From assembly GCA_963969395.1 (NCBI GenBank), contig OZ017802.1, positions 3,040,501 through 3,104,500 on the forward strand: a stretch of DNA of 64,000 nucleotides, in the 5' to 3' direction. The DNA is from Pseudoscleropodium purum. Its lineage: Eukaryota > Streptophyta > Bryopsida > Hypnales > Brachytheciaceae. Made by a program: the position numbers and the translations under genes. Within the stretch, counting starts at the first letter, position 1. Each line of letters opens with the position of its first letter. The notes beneath the pieces are model-generated. The model ran no database searches, had not been told where the DNA came from, and saw only the letters and a list, made by a program, of their open reading frames with translations. Below, in pieces: positions 34,419 to 47,459 of this stretch.

Positions 34419-37400
34419 AAATCACATAAGAAATTCATTTAAAAAAATTATATAGTAGAGTTTGAGAAGCTATAAATTGATTATGGTTATATTTGTTGTG
34501 TCTTTCAACCTTGTTTTTTCATGGCTTCAATTTTAGATTTGATATGAAAAAAGAGGATTGATCACCTTCTTGATCAAATATTATATTCTTTCAATTTATA
34601 AGTGATCCTATTGTGTTTTCTTTTCCTACATGATTCATAATTCGTTTAGTTTGAATTTGTGCAATTAAAAATGTAAAACAATTTAATAAAACTTATCAAA
34701 ACTTGAGCTTATGGTTTCATTTATAACAAACTTTAAGAGATTCAAATTGAAAGGCTTCAAACATTTAGAGATTAAGTGACACTTTTTAGATACCTTGCTT
34801 TTTTGTATGCCCCAACTTTACAACATTGGCAACAATGTCCCAACAAAAATTAGGAAGGGATTCTATAGTAGAATTTGTGGTTCCCCTCATAACCATTAAT
34901 TATAGCAAGATCATTTGTGCAATTTAAATGTTTGTTGATTTTCTTCCCAGACATGGAGCATTAGAGAAAAAAATTCCAATGGTCTCTTCATCATGCTTTG
35001 TCATCCTCGTGAAACCTTTTTTTTGTGCTTGTGAAATTACCTTTTTGAAAGGCATTCTATATGCAAAAATACTTATGTCATGAATTTACAAGAATATCTC
35101 ATTTAATTACAAGGTGCATGATCATGGAAAATCTTCAAAAAGAAGGAAACAACTACAATCCTTCAAAATTTTGAATGAAAAGATGCACATGGTTGATGTG
35201 TTAGATAAAGAATGCTTTTTCAAAAATAATCTTAATTATTGAGAGCCTTAGAATATTTCCCTCACAAACATTAATCATCCTACGTTGAAGACCAACCAAA
35301 GACAAGAAAAATTGGTTTATTTGAAGAAAATTTAGAGCATGTGCTCCATGACAAAAGGCACCATGAAGAGTTTTTTTTAATGGATGTGAACTTAGATGGA
35401 TGAAATTTCATGATTCTTTTTAAATAGGACATTTTTGGAATTGCTACAATACTTTGATGCTTTGCAATTAGTATCATAATTAAACAAAATTATGATTTTA
35501 TTGAAGATGTTTGGAATGTGAACCAAAAATGGTAAATAATAAAAATAACCACATCTACAATATAATTTTTAGTTTGAATGAGTATACAACTATTGTTTTT
35601 ATAGTGAAATTAATTAACTTTTTAATGCCTAAGGCATTTTTGAGAGTCTTGAAGTTTGTTATAAACTAAAATAAATAAGTCTAAGCTTTATCAATATTTG
35701 ATATTATATTTATACAATCTAAAACTAGATTTGTTATATATAGATCATTTAAGAAAACGAAACACAATAACATTACAAATAGGTTGAAAGATTGTTGTGT
35801 TTGATTAAGTAGGAGGTGAAATATTTGAAAGTTAATTGAAGTCTTTTAATCCTCTTTTACATATCAAAATCTAAAACCACATATGATCATGAATAATTAT
35901 GAAGTTCAAAGACATAATATGCATAATAATAAGTTTATAATATCTCAAAAGATTGTTGGTACTTATTAAGAGGACTCTAATGCAATTTGGATGTATTTTT
36001 TGGACATTGTATGAGGAATTTATGAAATTCAATCGTTTTGAATATTGATGCCTAAGCTTTACATGACTCATATTTAGATTACTTGCGTTTTTATAATCAA
36101 TATCTATTATATATCTTACACTTTGTACAAGATCATATACAAACAAAAATTGCAATTAAATGCATAATTTTAAATGGATGTACCTGTGTTTTAGGGGTAG
36201 GAAGAATTTTGATCTCTTCATGAGACCAAATAATGTATATTGGTATTCTACTACTTCAACATTCAAAACCATTAACAACAATTGAAGAAGTTGCAATGTT
36301 TGAAAATATTATTATATAAATAACTTGAAATTTATTATTAGTTAAAAATATTGATACTAAGTGACTTTGATTTTGTGTTTTGATTTTTTTAAATTTATAA
36401 GGTAACTATAAGTGGAATATGTAATGGACAAAAGTGTTTAATAGGATGACTATTAAAATCAAAATCCCTTAAACTAAATATTGTTTCATTCACCTAAAAT
36501 GTTTAAATTATTTATTGTACTTATTTGCCATTTATTTAATATAGATTTTCATAACTTTGATTGCAAAGATATTCTAAAATTCAAAAGTATTGAAATTAAA
36601 ATTCTCTTAAGACCTATCTATCAAATTCAAATATGGTTGCTCACAAGTGGATTTGAAAATTATACAACATTGTATTGTAAATGTATTAATTACTATTTTT
36701 CGAACTTCATATTTTAAATCCAATACAACAATTTTTCTTTTAAAATCTATTTGTAAAATATCATTTACAATGACTAGGGGCTATAGGAAAAATTTGGTGG
36801 AATTTAAAAAAAAATTAATGCCAATATTTTTGAATTTTTTTATTTTTCAAAAGAAAATCTTTCTAAGGAGTGAAAATATTACCACATTAGCATCCAAAAT
36901 GATGCAAATAAACCACCTTTAGTCTACAATTGGAAATTATATGTTTTTTCTTTGACCACCTACAATATATAAATATGCAATTATATGTGTATATGTGAAT
37001 CTTTTTAATTTTTAATTTTTTTGCAAAAGATAACTTTATAAGTTCAATAATATACTTTTTGTATGTCTACATGGACTTTCTACCTTATATTATCACTATA
37101 GTTACATTTTCCAACACTAATTCAAATAATTGCACCTAATTTTGACCCCTTTCTAAAACTAACCTTTGAATATTATTCTTCCTAGAAATGTATTATTTTT
37201 CTTTACAAGAGCCTATAGGTGTTTTTGGATGCATTTATTTTCAAAATTTTCAAAATTTTTAGTTTATTTGTATAGTGTTCAAAATGCATAAGAATGAAAA
37301 TCTAAAAATACCCTTTTTGACTTCCAATAAGATCCAACGAAAATTGGGCATCTAAATGGAATGAAGAAATGAATTTGCTTAATTGGTAGCATTTAGATTT

Positions 37401-38590
37401 GGTTACCTCATAATGTTTAACAAAATTGTGTTTAAAATCATTTATCCAAATGACTTTCAATTATGGGGGATCATAAAAGCATCCCACCAAATCTTTTCTA
37501 TCTCCATGTGGATTTAATTAGAGTCAATTGTGATTTGAAGTTACAAGTTGTGGGAGATTTGTAACACTTGTGCTTCAATACAATTAGTAGCTTTTCCTTT
37601 TCAAAAAAGTTTAAGCATATCCCCCAATGCATGCACTTTCCAATGTGTAAGCCTTTGTAATTGTGGGATGTGCCACATTTGTTTCTTGTGTTGTATTGGA
37701 AGGGTTTTATATTTCATTGTTCAAATTTTTTAAAGCTTATGTTGTCTTCTATCCTTAGTTTGCACTTTCAAGATGACATTGAAGAAAAGTGCAATTCTTG
37801 TAGGATAAGAAGTTGTGGAGTTTAGATTGATTGTTGTTTGGATATGGAAGTACCTATTAAAACATATGTAAAGTAGTGATGTTGTTAGCATTTCTTGGAG
37901 AACTTTGTATCCAAATTCCCAAGCCATGCTAACTACTTGATGCAAATGGGATTCTTTAGAGAGTTGACCAACCTCCATGAGGATGAGAGATGTTTGATTA
38001 TAGATATTGCTCGAGATGTTGATATCACCTTTGCAACCTTGATGGTTTAGAACCTTTTGTCCATGTTGGTAGAGCTTTTGTCCAAGAGTTTGATTGGTGT
38101 TCAAGCTTCAAGTGGTTGTTTTTGGAGATCAAAACACTACAAAACCTAGTCATTGCTTTGTAGAAAGAAATTGAAAGGTTTTTCAATCATGATTTCTTTC
38201 TTCAAATTGGCAATTGATTGCAACAATATTTTTATCTTTGAACACAATTATTTGAAGTTTGATTCTAGATATAGTTGCAAATATTGTTGCAAATCAATTT
38301 GCATATAAATATGCAAATGCATCAAATGTTGAAGAAAATTTGTGCCAACATATGAACACCAAGTGTGCTTGTCTTGAGAGTTCTAATTTTGGTGGTTTGA
38401 GATTTGCAAAGTTGGATGAACTTGACTTTACTAATAACATTCTAGAAAAGCAAGTAGGATGACTTTTTTTTCCTTTCGTGCTTGTCATTGACTTTTACAT
38501 TTCTTTTCTCCCCATAATTATTGAAGTTCATCCAAATAATGGAATTCAATATGTTCCTATCACACTTGTTGATTAGGACACTTGAATACT
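34419..38590. other. AT-rich DNA without recognisable genes
   Basis: About 4 kb of very AT-rich sequence. The longest frames (35871-36155 minus, 36647-36922 plus, 37730-38104 minus, 38259-38462 plus) show no domain I recognise. The 124-residue minus frame at 37730-38104 and the 67-residue plus frame at 38259-38462 have more amino-acid-like composition than the rest and may be decayed coding remnants, but nothing identifies them. Confidence 0.4.
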
Positions 38591-39717
38591 TACTGCCGCG
38601 AGATGGCTTAGGAAGATGGGAAGGGATAGAGAATGGACTTCATGTCTCACTCTTAATGGATGGACATTTAAATAGGTTCAATGCAAATTTTTCCTGAAAT
38701 AAGGTATTGTAATACTGTACCACAAATATATTCATGTGGCAATGCTACTATAGAAAAAGGTACAACTAATTCTTCATGTTCAACTTCAACAAAAATGTTA
38801 TGATAAGAAAACCTTCCAAACTCATTATTCCTCAAAAAACCACACCCACCTTCCGCCCTTAAAAAAGTGACTTAAACACTTTATATTATTGTTTTCATTA
38901 AGCAAATCCTTTGACTGCAATAAAAAAAAGCCTGACTACATATGTTTCAAAAAGCAAAAGTAATTCCACCCCCAAAAGCCACTTAAGTAGCCAATTGATA
39001 GCCAAAGGCAAAGACCCTGACAAATATAGCCAGTAACCCTCTCATTCAAATACTTTTCCAGATTCCCTTCAACCCCTCTCCGTCCACTTCATCCCGTCAC
39101 CTACCTGGCTTCTGCCACCTGCCACCTCTGTCACCTTTTCCGACCGTTACTTACCGACCTCCCTCTTTACCGACCTCCCAAGCCTCTACCTACTGATCTG
39201 CAAGGCTGCCATCTTTTTCGACCCGCCCCGCTCATCACGCCTTCCTTGAATACAGCATTTGCACTCTACCTCTCCCCGCCCCCGAGTTTCTGGATCGCGG
39301 AGTTGCGGAATCTGCTCCCTACACTGTTTGAAATTGTGTACGTGGTGGACACCATCAATGCCCACTCGTCATTGATACCACACGAGTCGCAGCTTGGTCG
39401 TGTAGCTTCATTCTTTACCGTCATTTCGTCATGAGTTTTGAGGTTGATCCTAGTGGTTAAGTTGTGAGGATCGAGCTGAGCTTGAAGTCGCTGGTGGTTG
39501 TGGTGTGTACTGGAGGTGAGGTTTGGTCGGTTTGTTTGTATGGAGAGTAGTGAGTGAGAGTGGACGAATAGGATCACGGGTGATGGCGATGGTGGACTAC
39601 GAGGTTACGTCGCGGAATGTGCTTGCGCGCGGGTTTTGATGATTTGAGCTTCGGGTTGGGGTTGCTGAGCCTCAGGTTCAATTGAGTGAAGCGAGGGGAT
39701 TCAGTCACGTCGCTGAG
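38591..39717 (+). promoter_or_regulatory. Promoter and first leader exon of the J-domain gene
   Basis: The base composition shifts from AT-rich to C-rich at about 39040, with runs of 'ccgacctccc' and 'gccacctgccacctc'. This transition resembles a promoter and transcription start area. A GAG|GTACAC donor at 39717/39718 and a TTGCAG acceptor at 40550 bracket the repeats that follow. I infer a non-coding first exon ending at 39717. No TATA box was identified. Confidence 0.4.
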
Positions 39718-40550
39718 GTACACGCATGCTTCTGTCTGTGCTGTTTATTTTATTCTGCTTCATCTTGTAACTATTTGAAGTAGCTGCAGCTATTTCGGTA
39801 GATCCTGTACGTTTCAGTACTACTTGTCCTGGAACCTAGAGTGCGTGTAGTTATGATGAGCATTGAGGTTGCAATCGTTTTATTAGTGGATCTTGTTTTA
39901 TACACGGTAGCTGAGTCGGCTACGGTGTTACTTGTGTTAACGAGACGCAGTATTTGCCTGTTGAGAATACAGCTTCTGTCTGCTCTGCTTCACTTGCTTT
40001 AGACATTGACAGGAGTTGCAATGGTTGCAGCTATGTCGGTAGATCCTAGACGTTCCAGTGGCAGCTTTTTTAGTAACCTAGATTGCGTTTAGTTAAGATG
40101 ACCGTTGGCGTTGCAATTGGCATCCACATTGGACCTAATGTCGTATTCATTGCTGATGCGGCTACCGGAACGCCACATTGTTTTCTGTAACTTCGAAACG
40201 ATTTGCTCTGGCTATAGCTGAGTCGGTAGATCCTAAAGTTGCTGGAGTACTTATTCAGGTACCCTAGAAGCTATGATTCGCCCTTGACGGCAGAGTCGCC
40301 TAGAATATCGTTGGTTAACGATCACAACACTGGCTCGTTGAGGATCATGCTTCTGTCTGTGCTGGATTTTGTTATCTTGGAACGATCTGCAATGGCGACG
40401 TCCCCTGATCCACTAAGTTTCAATAGTACTAATTCCTGGTAAAAGTAGAGTGCGTAAAGGTATGACGTGACATTGAAATTGAATCAAATGGTACATACAT
40501 GAGAGTCGACTATGTCTACTTGGGTTAACGAAGCGTGACCTAAGTTGCAG
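39718..40550 (+). repeat. Four-copy degenerate tandem repeat forming the leader intron of the J-domain gene
   Basis: Copies lie at about 39721-39958, 39959-40176, 40177-40336 and 40337-40550. Shared ordered blocks are 'gcttctgtctgtgctg' (missing in the third copy), 'gtcggtagatcct', 'cctagagtgcgt.tag', 'gatga..gttg' and 'gggttaacgaagcg'. The fourth copy ends in the TTGCAG acceptor three bases before the start codon. An equivalent CAG occurs at the end of the first copy. The repeats therefore duplicate splice-site-like sequence. Confidence 0.7.
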
Positions 40551-40553
40551 GCA

Positions 40554-43500
40554 ATGGAGACTCCTCATCGCTCCAGCTTGGATGTTCAAGAGCAGTGCAA
40601 GAGCGAAGAAGTGGAGGCGAAGCGATGGATGGACCGTGCGAGCAGGTACCTCATTGAGAGCCGATACGAGAGTGCCATTCAGCTACTCCAGAAGACCGAA
40701 AGCGTCTTTCCCAATTGCAAGAATCTCCCCGAGCTCATGGCTGTTACGCAAGTTTGCTATGCTGCAACTTGGCGTGCCTGCCATTGTGCACGTCCTTACA
40801 CTCGGAAGCTTCCCGATTGGTACCATGTCCTCAAGGTCAGCTTATTGTGCTCTGCTCACGCCCCCGCAATTGAAACGACTGATTAAGTGTCTCATGTTGG
40901 AACTAGAATAAGGCAGAGGATATTCCTTCTGTCTGTAGAATCATTTTTACCAACATGTAGGAGTGTGCTTTCATTGGAATATCACTCGACATAGCTCTCT
41001 TTTGGTATTACAGGAACCAACTCTCTTGAAATGAAATGTTTATTTATACGAATGAATTCCTTTTCATTCATTTAAAGTGAGAGGTTGTAGACCTGTATCG
41101 AAGGGACAGCTGACGATCTCTTTTCCAATTTGAAGATCGGTGGCCCTAAACATTTAGTTAAGTCATGCTTACCGTCCGCTTGCTAGTTGAAGGCCAACCA
41201 AGAGTATTGAAAGAAAAAAGCGGTTATTGGTAACAGGGTCGGTCGATTGGAGGCGGGATTGGGTCTTTAATTAGCTCGTATGGTGGTTAAGGGTTGTTGC
41301 GGTCAGATTTTGAGAACCTTGCGTTTTTCTTTCTTGCCAGGTTGATGAGAGGGCAGATTTTGACACTATTAAGAAGCGTTATCGACAGCTGGGTATGTTG
41401 ATCATTTACGTTGATTTCATTTGTCCAAGTGACTGTTTGGCTGGATTGCAAGTACGTCAGCATGTTGAGATATTGAACTTTTAGTTTTCTGTGAGTATTG
41501 GTCACGCATCTTGTCAGCAATAACTCTGTCCTGAGAACGTACCGAATTCTTTATACGGCATTGCCTGCATGAGAATGCGGTCAGTACAGCCCAAATAATG
41601 AGTGGACAAATGAATTTGGAAATGAATATTCAGCAGGCTAACTGCCTGCGATATTTTCCCTGCAGCTCTGTTGCTTCATCCTGATAAGAACAAACATGCC
41701 AATTCGGAAGGAGCTTTCAAAGTCATTACAGAGGTACACATGCATTTCCTCGGTTAGAATTTGTTGAATTTAGGATTGCTAAATTTATCTTAATTGATCA
41801 TGGTTTCTTGATCTTGCAGGTAAGGTACAGGACACTCTATGCATCAATTAATTTAAGCATTTTTATTAATCAATATATAGAATTGTGCTTCCATTGGGAG
41901 GTCATTTTAGAGCTCACTGGAAAGATCACTTTAGGTATAAGAGCCAACCTCTTTTGAGACTAATATATTTGTCACTTAGTGTATGATGATTTCTTATGTA
42001 ATCATTTATTGTAAGATGTAGTGTACTATTGAAAAGACAGTAGCCAACCCCATTCTTCATTCCAAGATCGGTGGCTTACAACGAACTTGCTACATAAGCC
42101 CAATCTATCTCTTGCAAGAGCTTAGAGTTGCAGTTGGTAACAGTACCCTAGTTGATCGTTCATCCAAGCTCTCTCACTGCTTTTTATTGTTCTGGCCATT
42201 GAGTTTAGAGTTCTTGTCGTAGATTACGCACTATCATGCTTTCACCGAGTTTTATAGCTGCTTCTAATTTCGCCCCGGTTGCATTCAACAGGCCTATGCA
42301 TGCTTGTCAGATAAAGAGAAGAGAGACATCTTTAACTTAGAGAGAAGGAGGAGCGTCTGTACCTCTTGCAGCCGGAAAGCGCAACAACAGGCGGCAGGTC
42401 ACATCTCAAGCAGGCCTGGGGTGAAAACTCCGCAGACTCCTAGCAATGCTTTCAGCAACCCCACGGAGTCTGACAGCTTGCAGAACCTACGCGAGAGGGC
42501 CAAAGTCAGAGTCAACACTCTGGAACGAGATTGGGGTGGTAAGACGTCCAAGTGGATGCAAAATCTCGCCAGTGTACGACAGCGGTACTGGAATGTGGCT
42601 GGTGATTCACCTGTCGGGGCTGGCATGGAGTCACCATCAAAACGCGAAAATACCAGAGTCAGCAACTGTGAGGAATATGTGCACACCAGATCCAAGGTAC
42701 CGAGCTCTCCAATACTGCTAGACTCTACTACCAAAGCGGCAACAAAACTGGATTTCAACACTTTTGAAGTACGAAGAGCATCCACTAGTGATGCAACGAA
42801 GGACGATTTAAAGACTGGGGATGAATCGATTGATGAGCTACTGAAGAGATTGCGAGCCGAGAAGTCTGCTACAGCCATAGAATTGGAATCTCCACTCTCC
42901 AGAGAGTTTGGTATCCATGCACGAACGCCAGAAGCAGCGCACCTGATGAGACCCCTCAGCGTTGGCAAGTCAAGGAAAATCTCCTCAAGTGTGGACCACA
43001 AGTGTGAGGGAGGGTCGTTGTATTCCTCTTGGATGCCCAAAGGCCGTTGCCTGTCGAAGAAGGCTCCCCTCAGTCCGACGAAGGTGAGAAGGTTTGCTAA
43101 CACGGTGCATGTGGACCGTGGCGTCTCTAGGTCGATGTTCCCATCATCTGAGCTGCACAAAGGATCACAGACCAACACAATGGACCAAGTGCGAAAATCC
43201 TCTTCCGTGAGATTGGAAAGTCTCTATCCAACCTCTCCGATCAATATGAAGGAAGAAGTTCCCTCGTCCCTGAAGAAAGAATTGCACGAATCTGCTCGAA
43301 CTTCGTCGGTGAGGTTGGAGAAGAGGGACTCTTCGTTTTCTTTCAATGAACGCCTGAGTTCTGCAACACCAAAGCGATCCTCTTCGGTGAGATTGGAGAG
43401 TGTTTATCCATCGTCCCCGAAGCAAAACAAAGGATATTCCAAACCATTGGATTCTGAACATCCAGTGCGCTCTTCTTCAGTGAGGCTGGAGAATCTGTAT

Positions 43501-44552
43501 CAGCCTGAATCGGATTTCACGGTACAGCAATGGTCTCGAGCCATTGCCCGAACTGCTTCCGGATCTTGGACGAACGGAGTGAAAACTCATCCCGAGTTCT
43601 TTGATGACGTTTTCACTCCTATAAGCCCTGCAACCGTCCGAACTCCAATTCGGAAAGAAATCTTTGTCCTGAAAGCAACGCCTCCCAATGATGCCACTAG
43701 TCCCAAATTCTCCTCCAGGGTGTCCAATCCTTTGTCCGATCAAAGCCAGAGGAGGCATCAGCGGGGAAACACGACGTCTTCGGCACGACGGACAGAGAGA
43801 TTGGCTTCTAGAGTACTTAACCGCGTCTCAACTGCAGAAGACAGCAATGAAGAGGCTCGACCCCCATTGGGATCGAGAAGTGAGAATTTGGCCTCTTACT
43901 CTAGCAGAACCTTTCAGGACCGTAAGGATTCCAAGATCTCCCTGAGTATATTAGAAAAGGGAAGAGCGTCTCGGCGTGAGCAACTGGAGGACATGGAGAG
44001 AAAACAGGTTAGTTTGTGATTGGTATCAGTTTAATCGTAAGAGCAGGAGGGAGTTCATCCTTAGTGCCGAGAAGTCTTCAAAATTAGAGAGTCCACTCTG
44101 GAAGCTAATATTGGATTGCAGTAACGTTCGTAACATCTTTTTATCTTTCAACAATTTAGCCAGGGTATGATTTCTTTCTATTAATACATTTATCGCCTTT
44201 CTTGAAGCTAGTTAACTATCTATTTAAATTTCTGTTGATTTTGGTGCATTGCGAAGGGGTTGAAACATGTTTCTGTTATAGATATGACACAGTATCCACG
44301 AGTCTTCCTGTGCTACATCACCCTTACTGGTTTGCTAAATTCGAGTTTGTTAAATATGTTTATTAAGTGAGTGCTATGAAGCAGCTGCATGGGTGGAGAG
44401 ATTTGTTTCTGATCATGCGCTTTTGTTCTTGGCTACAGAAATCTGATGCAATGAACGGGATTCTGGAGCGTCTGAGGTCTGAAGCAAAGACAGTTGCAGC
44501 AACCCTTGATCGGCTTCGTGATAACATGGGAGCTGAAAACATGACCAGGTAG
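40554..44552 (+). CDS. J-domain (DnaJ/HSP40-like) protein with long basic Ser-rich tail
   Basis: Five exons: 40554-40835, 41341-41392, 41666-41733, 42292-44007 and 44439-44552, giving 743 residues with all junctions in frame. Residues 1-85 form a helical region (RWMDRASRYLIESRYESAIQ) as in plant J proteins with an N-terminal tetratricopeptide-like segment. The J domain is about 88-155: DWYHVLK, KKRYRQLALLLHPDKNKHAN with the HPD triad at 116-118, and ACLSDKEKRDIF. Such a domain would stimulate an Hsp70. The rest is Ser/Arg-rich, low complexity, and contains four SSVRLE-type repeats at residues 437, 471, 497 and 528. A short C-terminal helix (MNGILERLRSEAKTVAATL) is in exon 5. The final TAG overlaps a donor-like AG|GTAGGA, so an extra downstream exon cannot be excluded. 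The start codon follows a TTGCAG acceptor. Confidence 0.85.
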
Positions 44553-46083
44553 GAACGTGTATAATGATCTAGCTATGAATACCACTAACATTCAATGTAC
44601 AATAGCATTTTTGGAGAGAAGGTTTTCACAAACCTGTCTGATTTGAGAGTATGTTGGAGCGATGAATAAGCAAGTTGTAGCTGTGAGGTATATAGAGCAC
44701 TGGGAGGTGAGACTTTAACTCGGTCATCGTGATCGTCCAATTTTTGCATGGACACCTCGATCACGACGGCATTCTGTCTTGCCCATTAGTACGTGTGGTG
44801 TAACATATTCTACACAATAGCAGTGAGTGCTGATGTCGGTAGGCGCCTGGAGTGGGAAATTATGTGCTCATATTTTGCCTCGTCATTGTGAAACTGGGAT
44901 GATATGCATACCGGTGATAATATACATTGAGATACTTACCATTCTTCCGAATTGGGAGTGACGAGTGGTTGGGTGTACTCTGAGCTTAATAATGTGGTCT
45001 GCAAGTAGTGAGTGTCAAGATACGAGAATGGCTTGGGTGATGATAAGTGAATCCTGCAATGGTGGAAAAGAGACCGTACACCAAAGCCCTACGAAGAAAG
45101 ATGTGTCTGCCTTTCTCAATCCACCATCAGAAGCTATTCATCTCCTGGAGGTGAATGTTGTTGGCCTTCACCGGTTATTCGGTTCAATGAAGCAATGATC
45201 TGTGGTGTCTATGGAATTCTAGGTAATTACGAAGTCTTGGAGGTTATGAAGATGACTTGGTGAATGGAATCATTCAATCTTTCAGCGGTGGAACTGGAAA
45301 GCTCACAGTGAGGTTGAGGATGCTACATCCTGTCAATCACTAGCCATCTTCTTACGAAGATCCCTCTATTGATCACCTTGGTTGTTGGAATTCTCTGATT
45401 GTTAAGTGGTTCTCGCAAATTTTAGGTTCTCTCTCCGTATCCATTAATGATTTGCTAAGTAAATCTCACAGGATTGAAGTTCTCTTTGTATTCTCTGGTA
45501 ATTTGTTTAGTGGATCTCACCAGCTTTTAGTCTTTTTGTGTCCTAGTGATTCGTTCGCTATGACACCCACTAATGACACCTTCAGGTGAATGTGGGGGAG
45601 TTTGAGTAATTCTTGCTCAGAAATGAAGTTAATGCTACAATGTGCATCAATTTGGGTACGAATAATAACCTTTGTGTTTCCTTCATATTCTAGTTGATTC
45701 TTGCAGGAACTTATTCGTTTTCAATTTGGACACTCAGTTCAAGCATCTGGTTGCATGGGGACAGAGAGACTTGAATTATACTTCACAGTGTTAATTTTAT
45801 GCCTTGCTGTGTAATACACAAAGAGATAATACGATGGGACACTATAGAGAGAATATATATATTGTCCACCTTTAATATTATCCTCAAATTAATCCAAACT
45901 ATGGTTTATAATATTTTCGTTACTAAACTTACAAATATGGAGCTTCTTACAGCATTGTTGTTTGTTATCATAAGTGTTTCAAACTTGTCTTATTTGTGAC
46001 AAACTCATTTTAATAACGAAGTTCACTAATGATTCATATCCTATTAGTGCATGTAACATGAAGTTACCAAAGTCACTCTATTT
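44553..46083 (+). other. 3' region of the J-domain gene
   Basis: The sequence stays low-copy to about 45700, which suits a 3' untranslated region or unannotated downstream exons. No conserved frame was found; the 77-residue frame at 44965-45198 shows nothing recognisable. AT-rich DNA follows from about 45780. Confidence 0.35.
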
Positions 46084-46299
46084 TGTCTTAGGGGTCTGGA
46101 GATTGCAGAGAAACAATCGCAGCTCCTGCCACGCACCGCTCGCCGTGCCATGAGCGGCAGCACCTGCCACTCGTCCGCGCCACCCTGTGCGACTCACGGA
46201 TCGAGTGAGATGATTAAGTGGGCAGTTGCACGGACATTCACGAGCTGGTCACGCCGCGTATGTGTTGAAGATTATCCCCGTTTGGCGTTCTTAAGAAGT

Positions 46300-47005
46300 G
46301 TTCGCAACCCCCGCGAACCCGTCATGAATGCAAATAAGGGGTGTTTGAGGCTTGAAGCATCGGCAGGCAGAGATTCTGGGCAGTATGTGATTGTCACGCA
46401 GTGGTGGGCGGTGAGATTAAGAGCTTTCGGTCGGCAGACAGGTGGGGTTGATCGACATCGTAAGACAGAATCGAAGGGGTTCAACGTACATTCGATCTAA
46501 TTTCTGGAACTATGACTGGCACTATTGCGAGATTGAGCTAGCTAGACATTGGACGATTCACATGCGGGATCAACCTAAACTAACCTAGAGATCAACCGGC
46601 GGTTCAGGCGATCCAATTCTCGCACTTACGCGCGCCCGGTACGGTTCGCTGGGGTGGTCAATTTCAATTCCACTGGGGCGCGCGGTACCGCAAGAGGAAA
46701 TTAATTAAATGACCACTGTCTCCGGCAAACCGGACGTGAATGCAAGAATTGGTGCTTCAAAAGCATCGAGATGACAGTGTCTTTGTGAAGGATCACCGGT
46801 TATCAGTAAAGTGGACGTGGTTTCACTACTACAGCTAACATAGTTGGAGGACTGATCCATGCCATTTGACTATAATGGTCGGAGCTAAGCTAAGGGCTGC
46901 AGCTAATTAATTAAGGGAACAAAGGCGCTTAATTAATGCATGATTGAGGAACGATGCGTTGGAGTGCAAACACACGCTTGCTGGTCGATCCGAGATGTAG
47001 ACACC
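46300..47005. repeat. Left copy of a direct segmental duplication
   Basis: The segment is repeated in the same orientation at about 50690-51680. Matching blocks in order: 'gggcagtatgtgattgtca', 'ggcagacaggtgggg', 'tcgaaggggtt', 'catcgatctaatttctgg'-like sequence, 'tttctggaactatgactgg', 'gctggggtggtcaatttc', 'ggaaattaattaaatgacc', 'gatcaccggttatcagtaaa' and 'tggtcggagcta'. The kinase pseudogenes lie between the copies. Confidence 0.9.
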
Positions 47006-47415
47006 TTTGCGCGCGTCCCCAGCATTCAAATAATGATATTTTGCTTTGTGGATTGTGTATGCCATATCCTATTTTTTGCGTGGTTTGTTCACCTAAGCTA
47101 AGTGGATTTTCTTTTGACCCATAAACGATGTTGAGTACATTTTCCGACCGACGAATGACAAAGAATCTCTCCATGCAGGACAGAAGTGCAACTATTCATT
47201 TTCCAAATTTTGCATGGAAAGGAGAGATCTTCTATAGTAGTTTGACTTCCTAAGAGTGGTTTTGCATACTTTTTAGCCAACAATTCACACAGTACTAAAA
47301 CATATGATTTCCATTGTGACCACGTTGCATCCCAGGTTGAGCTTCCCAAAGTTTTTAGGGGATTATGGCCAGGGTAGGATTTCATCTGCAGCCAGCTCCT
47401 AAAGAGATTCCACAC
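46929..47415 (-). pseudogene. Broken protein fragment shared with 2851-3192
   Basis: Minus-strand frames at 47415-47098 and 47174-46929 overlap in different frames. The first carries DLSFPCKIWKMNSCTSVL, paralleling DLSFSHKISKMNSCGFVL at 2851-3192. The change of frame part-way shows it is broken. I do not recognise the family. It lies just upstream of, and opposite to, the kinase pseudogene, and might be a displaced piece of a related gene. Confidence 0.35.
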
Positions 47416-47459
47416 AAGAACTCATTCCTTACAACAGAAAAGAAAATCTGGAAAATGTG

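Noticed and set aside
37730..38104. 124-residue minus frame as a gene
   Set aside because: Composition is plausible, but no domain, splice context or second copy supports it.
42399..43178. 259-residue open frame on the minus strand
   Set aside because: It is the antisense shadow of exon 4 of the J-domain gene, whose plus-strand frame joins in frame to the J domain.
44965..45198. Extra exon of the J-domain gene
   Set aside because: No conserved motif and no convincing acceptor; the TAG at 44550 gives a reasonable end, though an alternative donor overlaps it.
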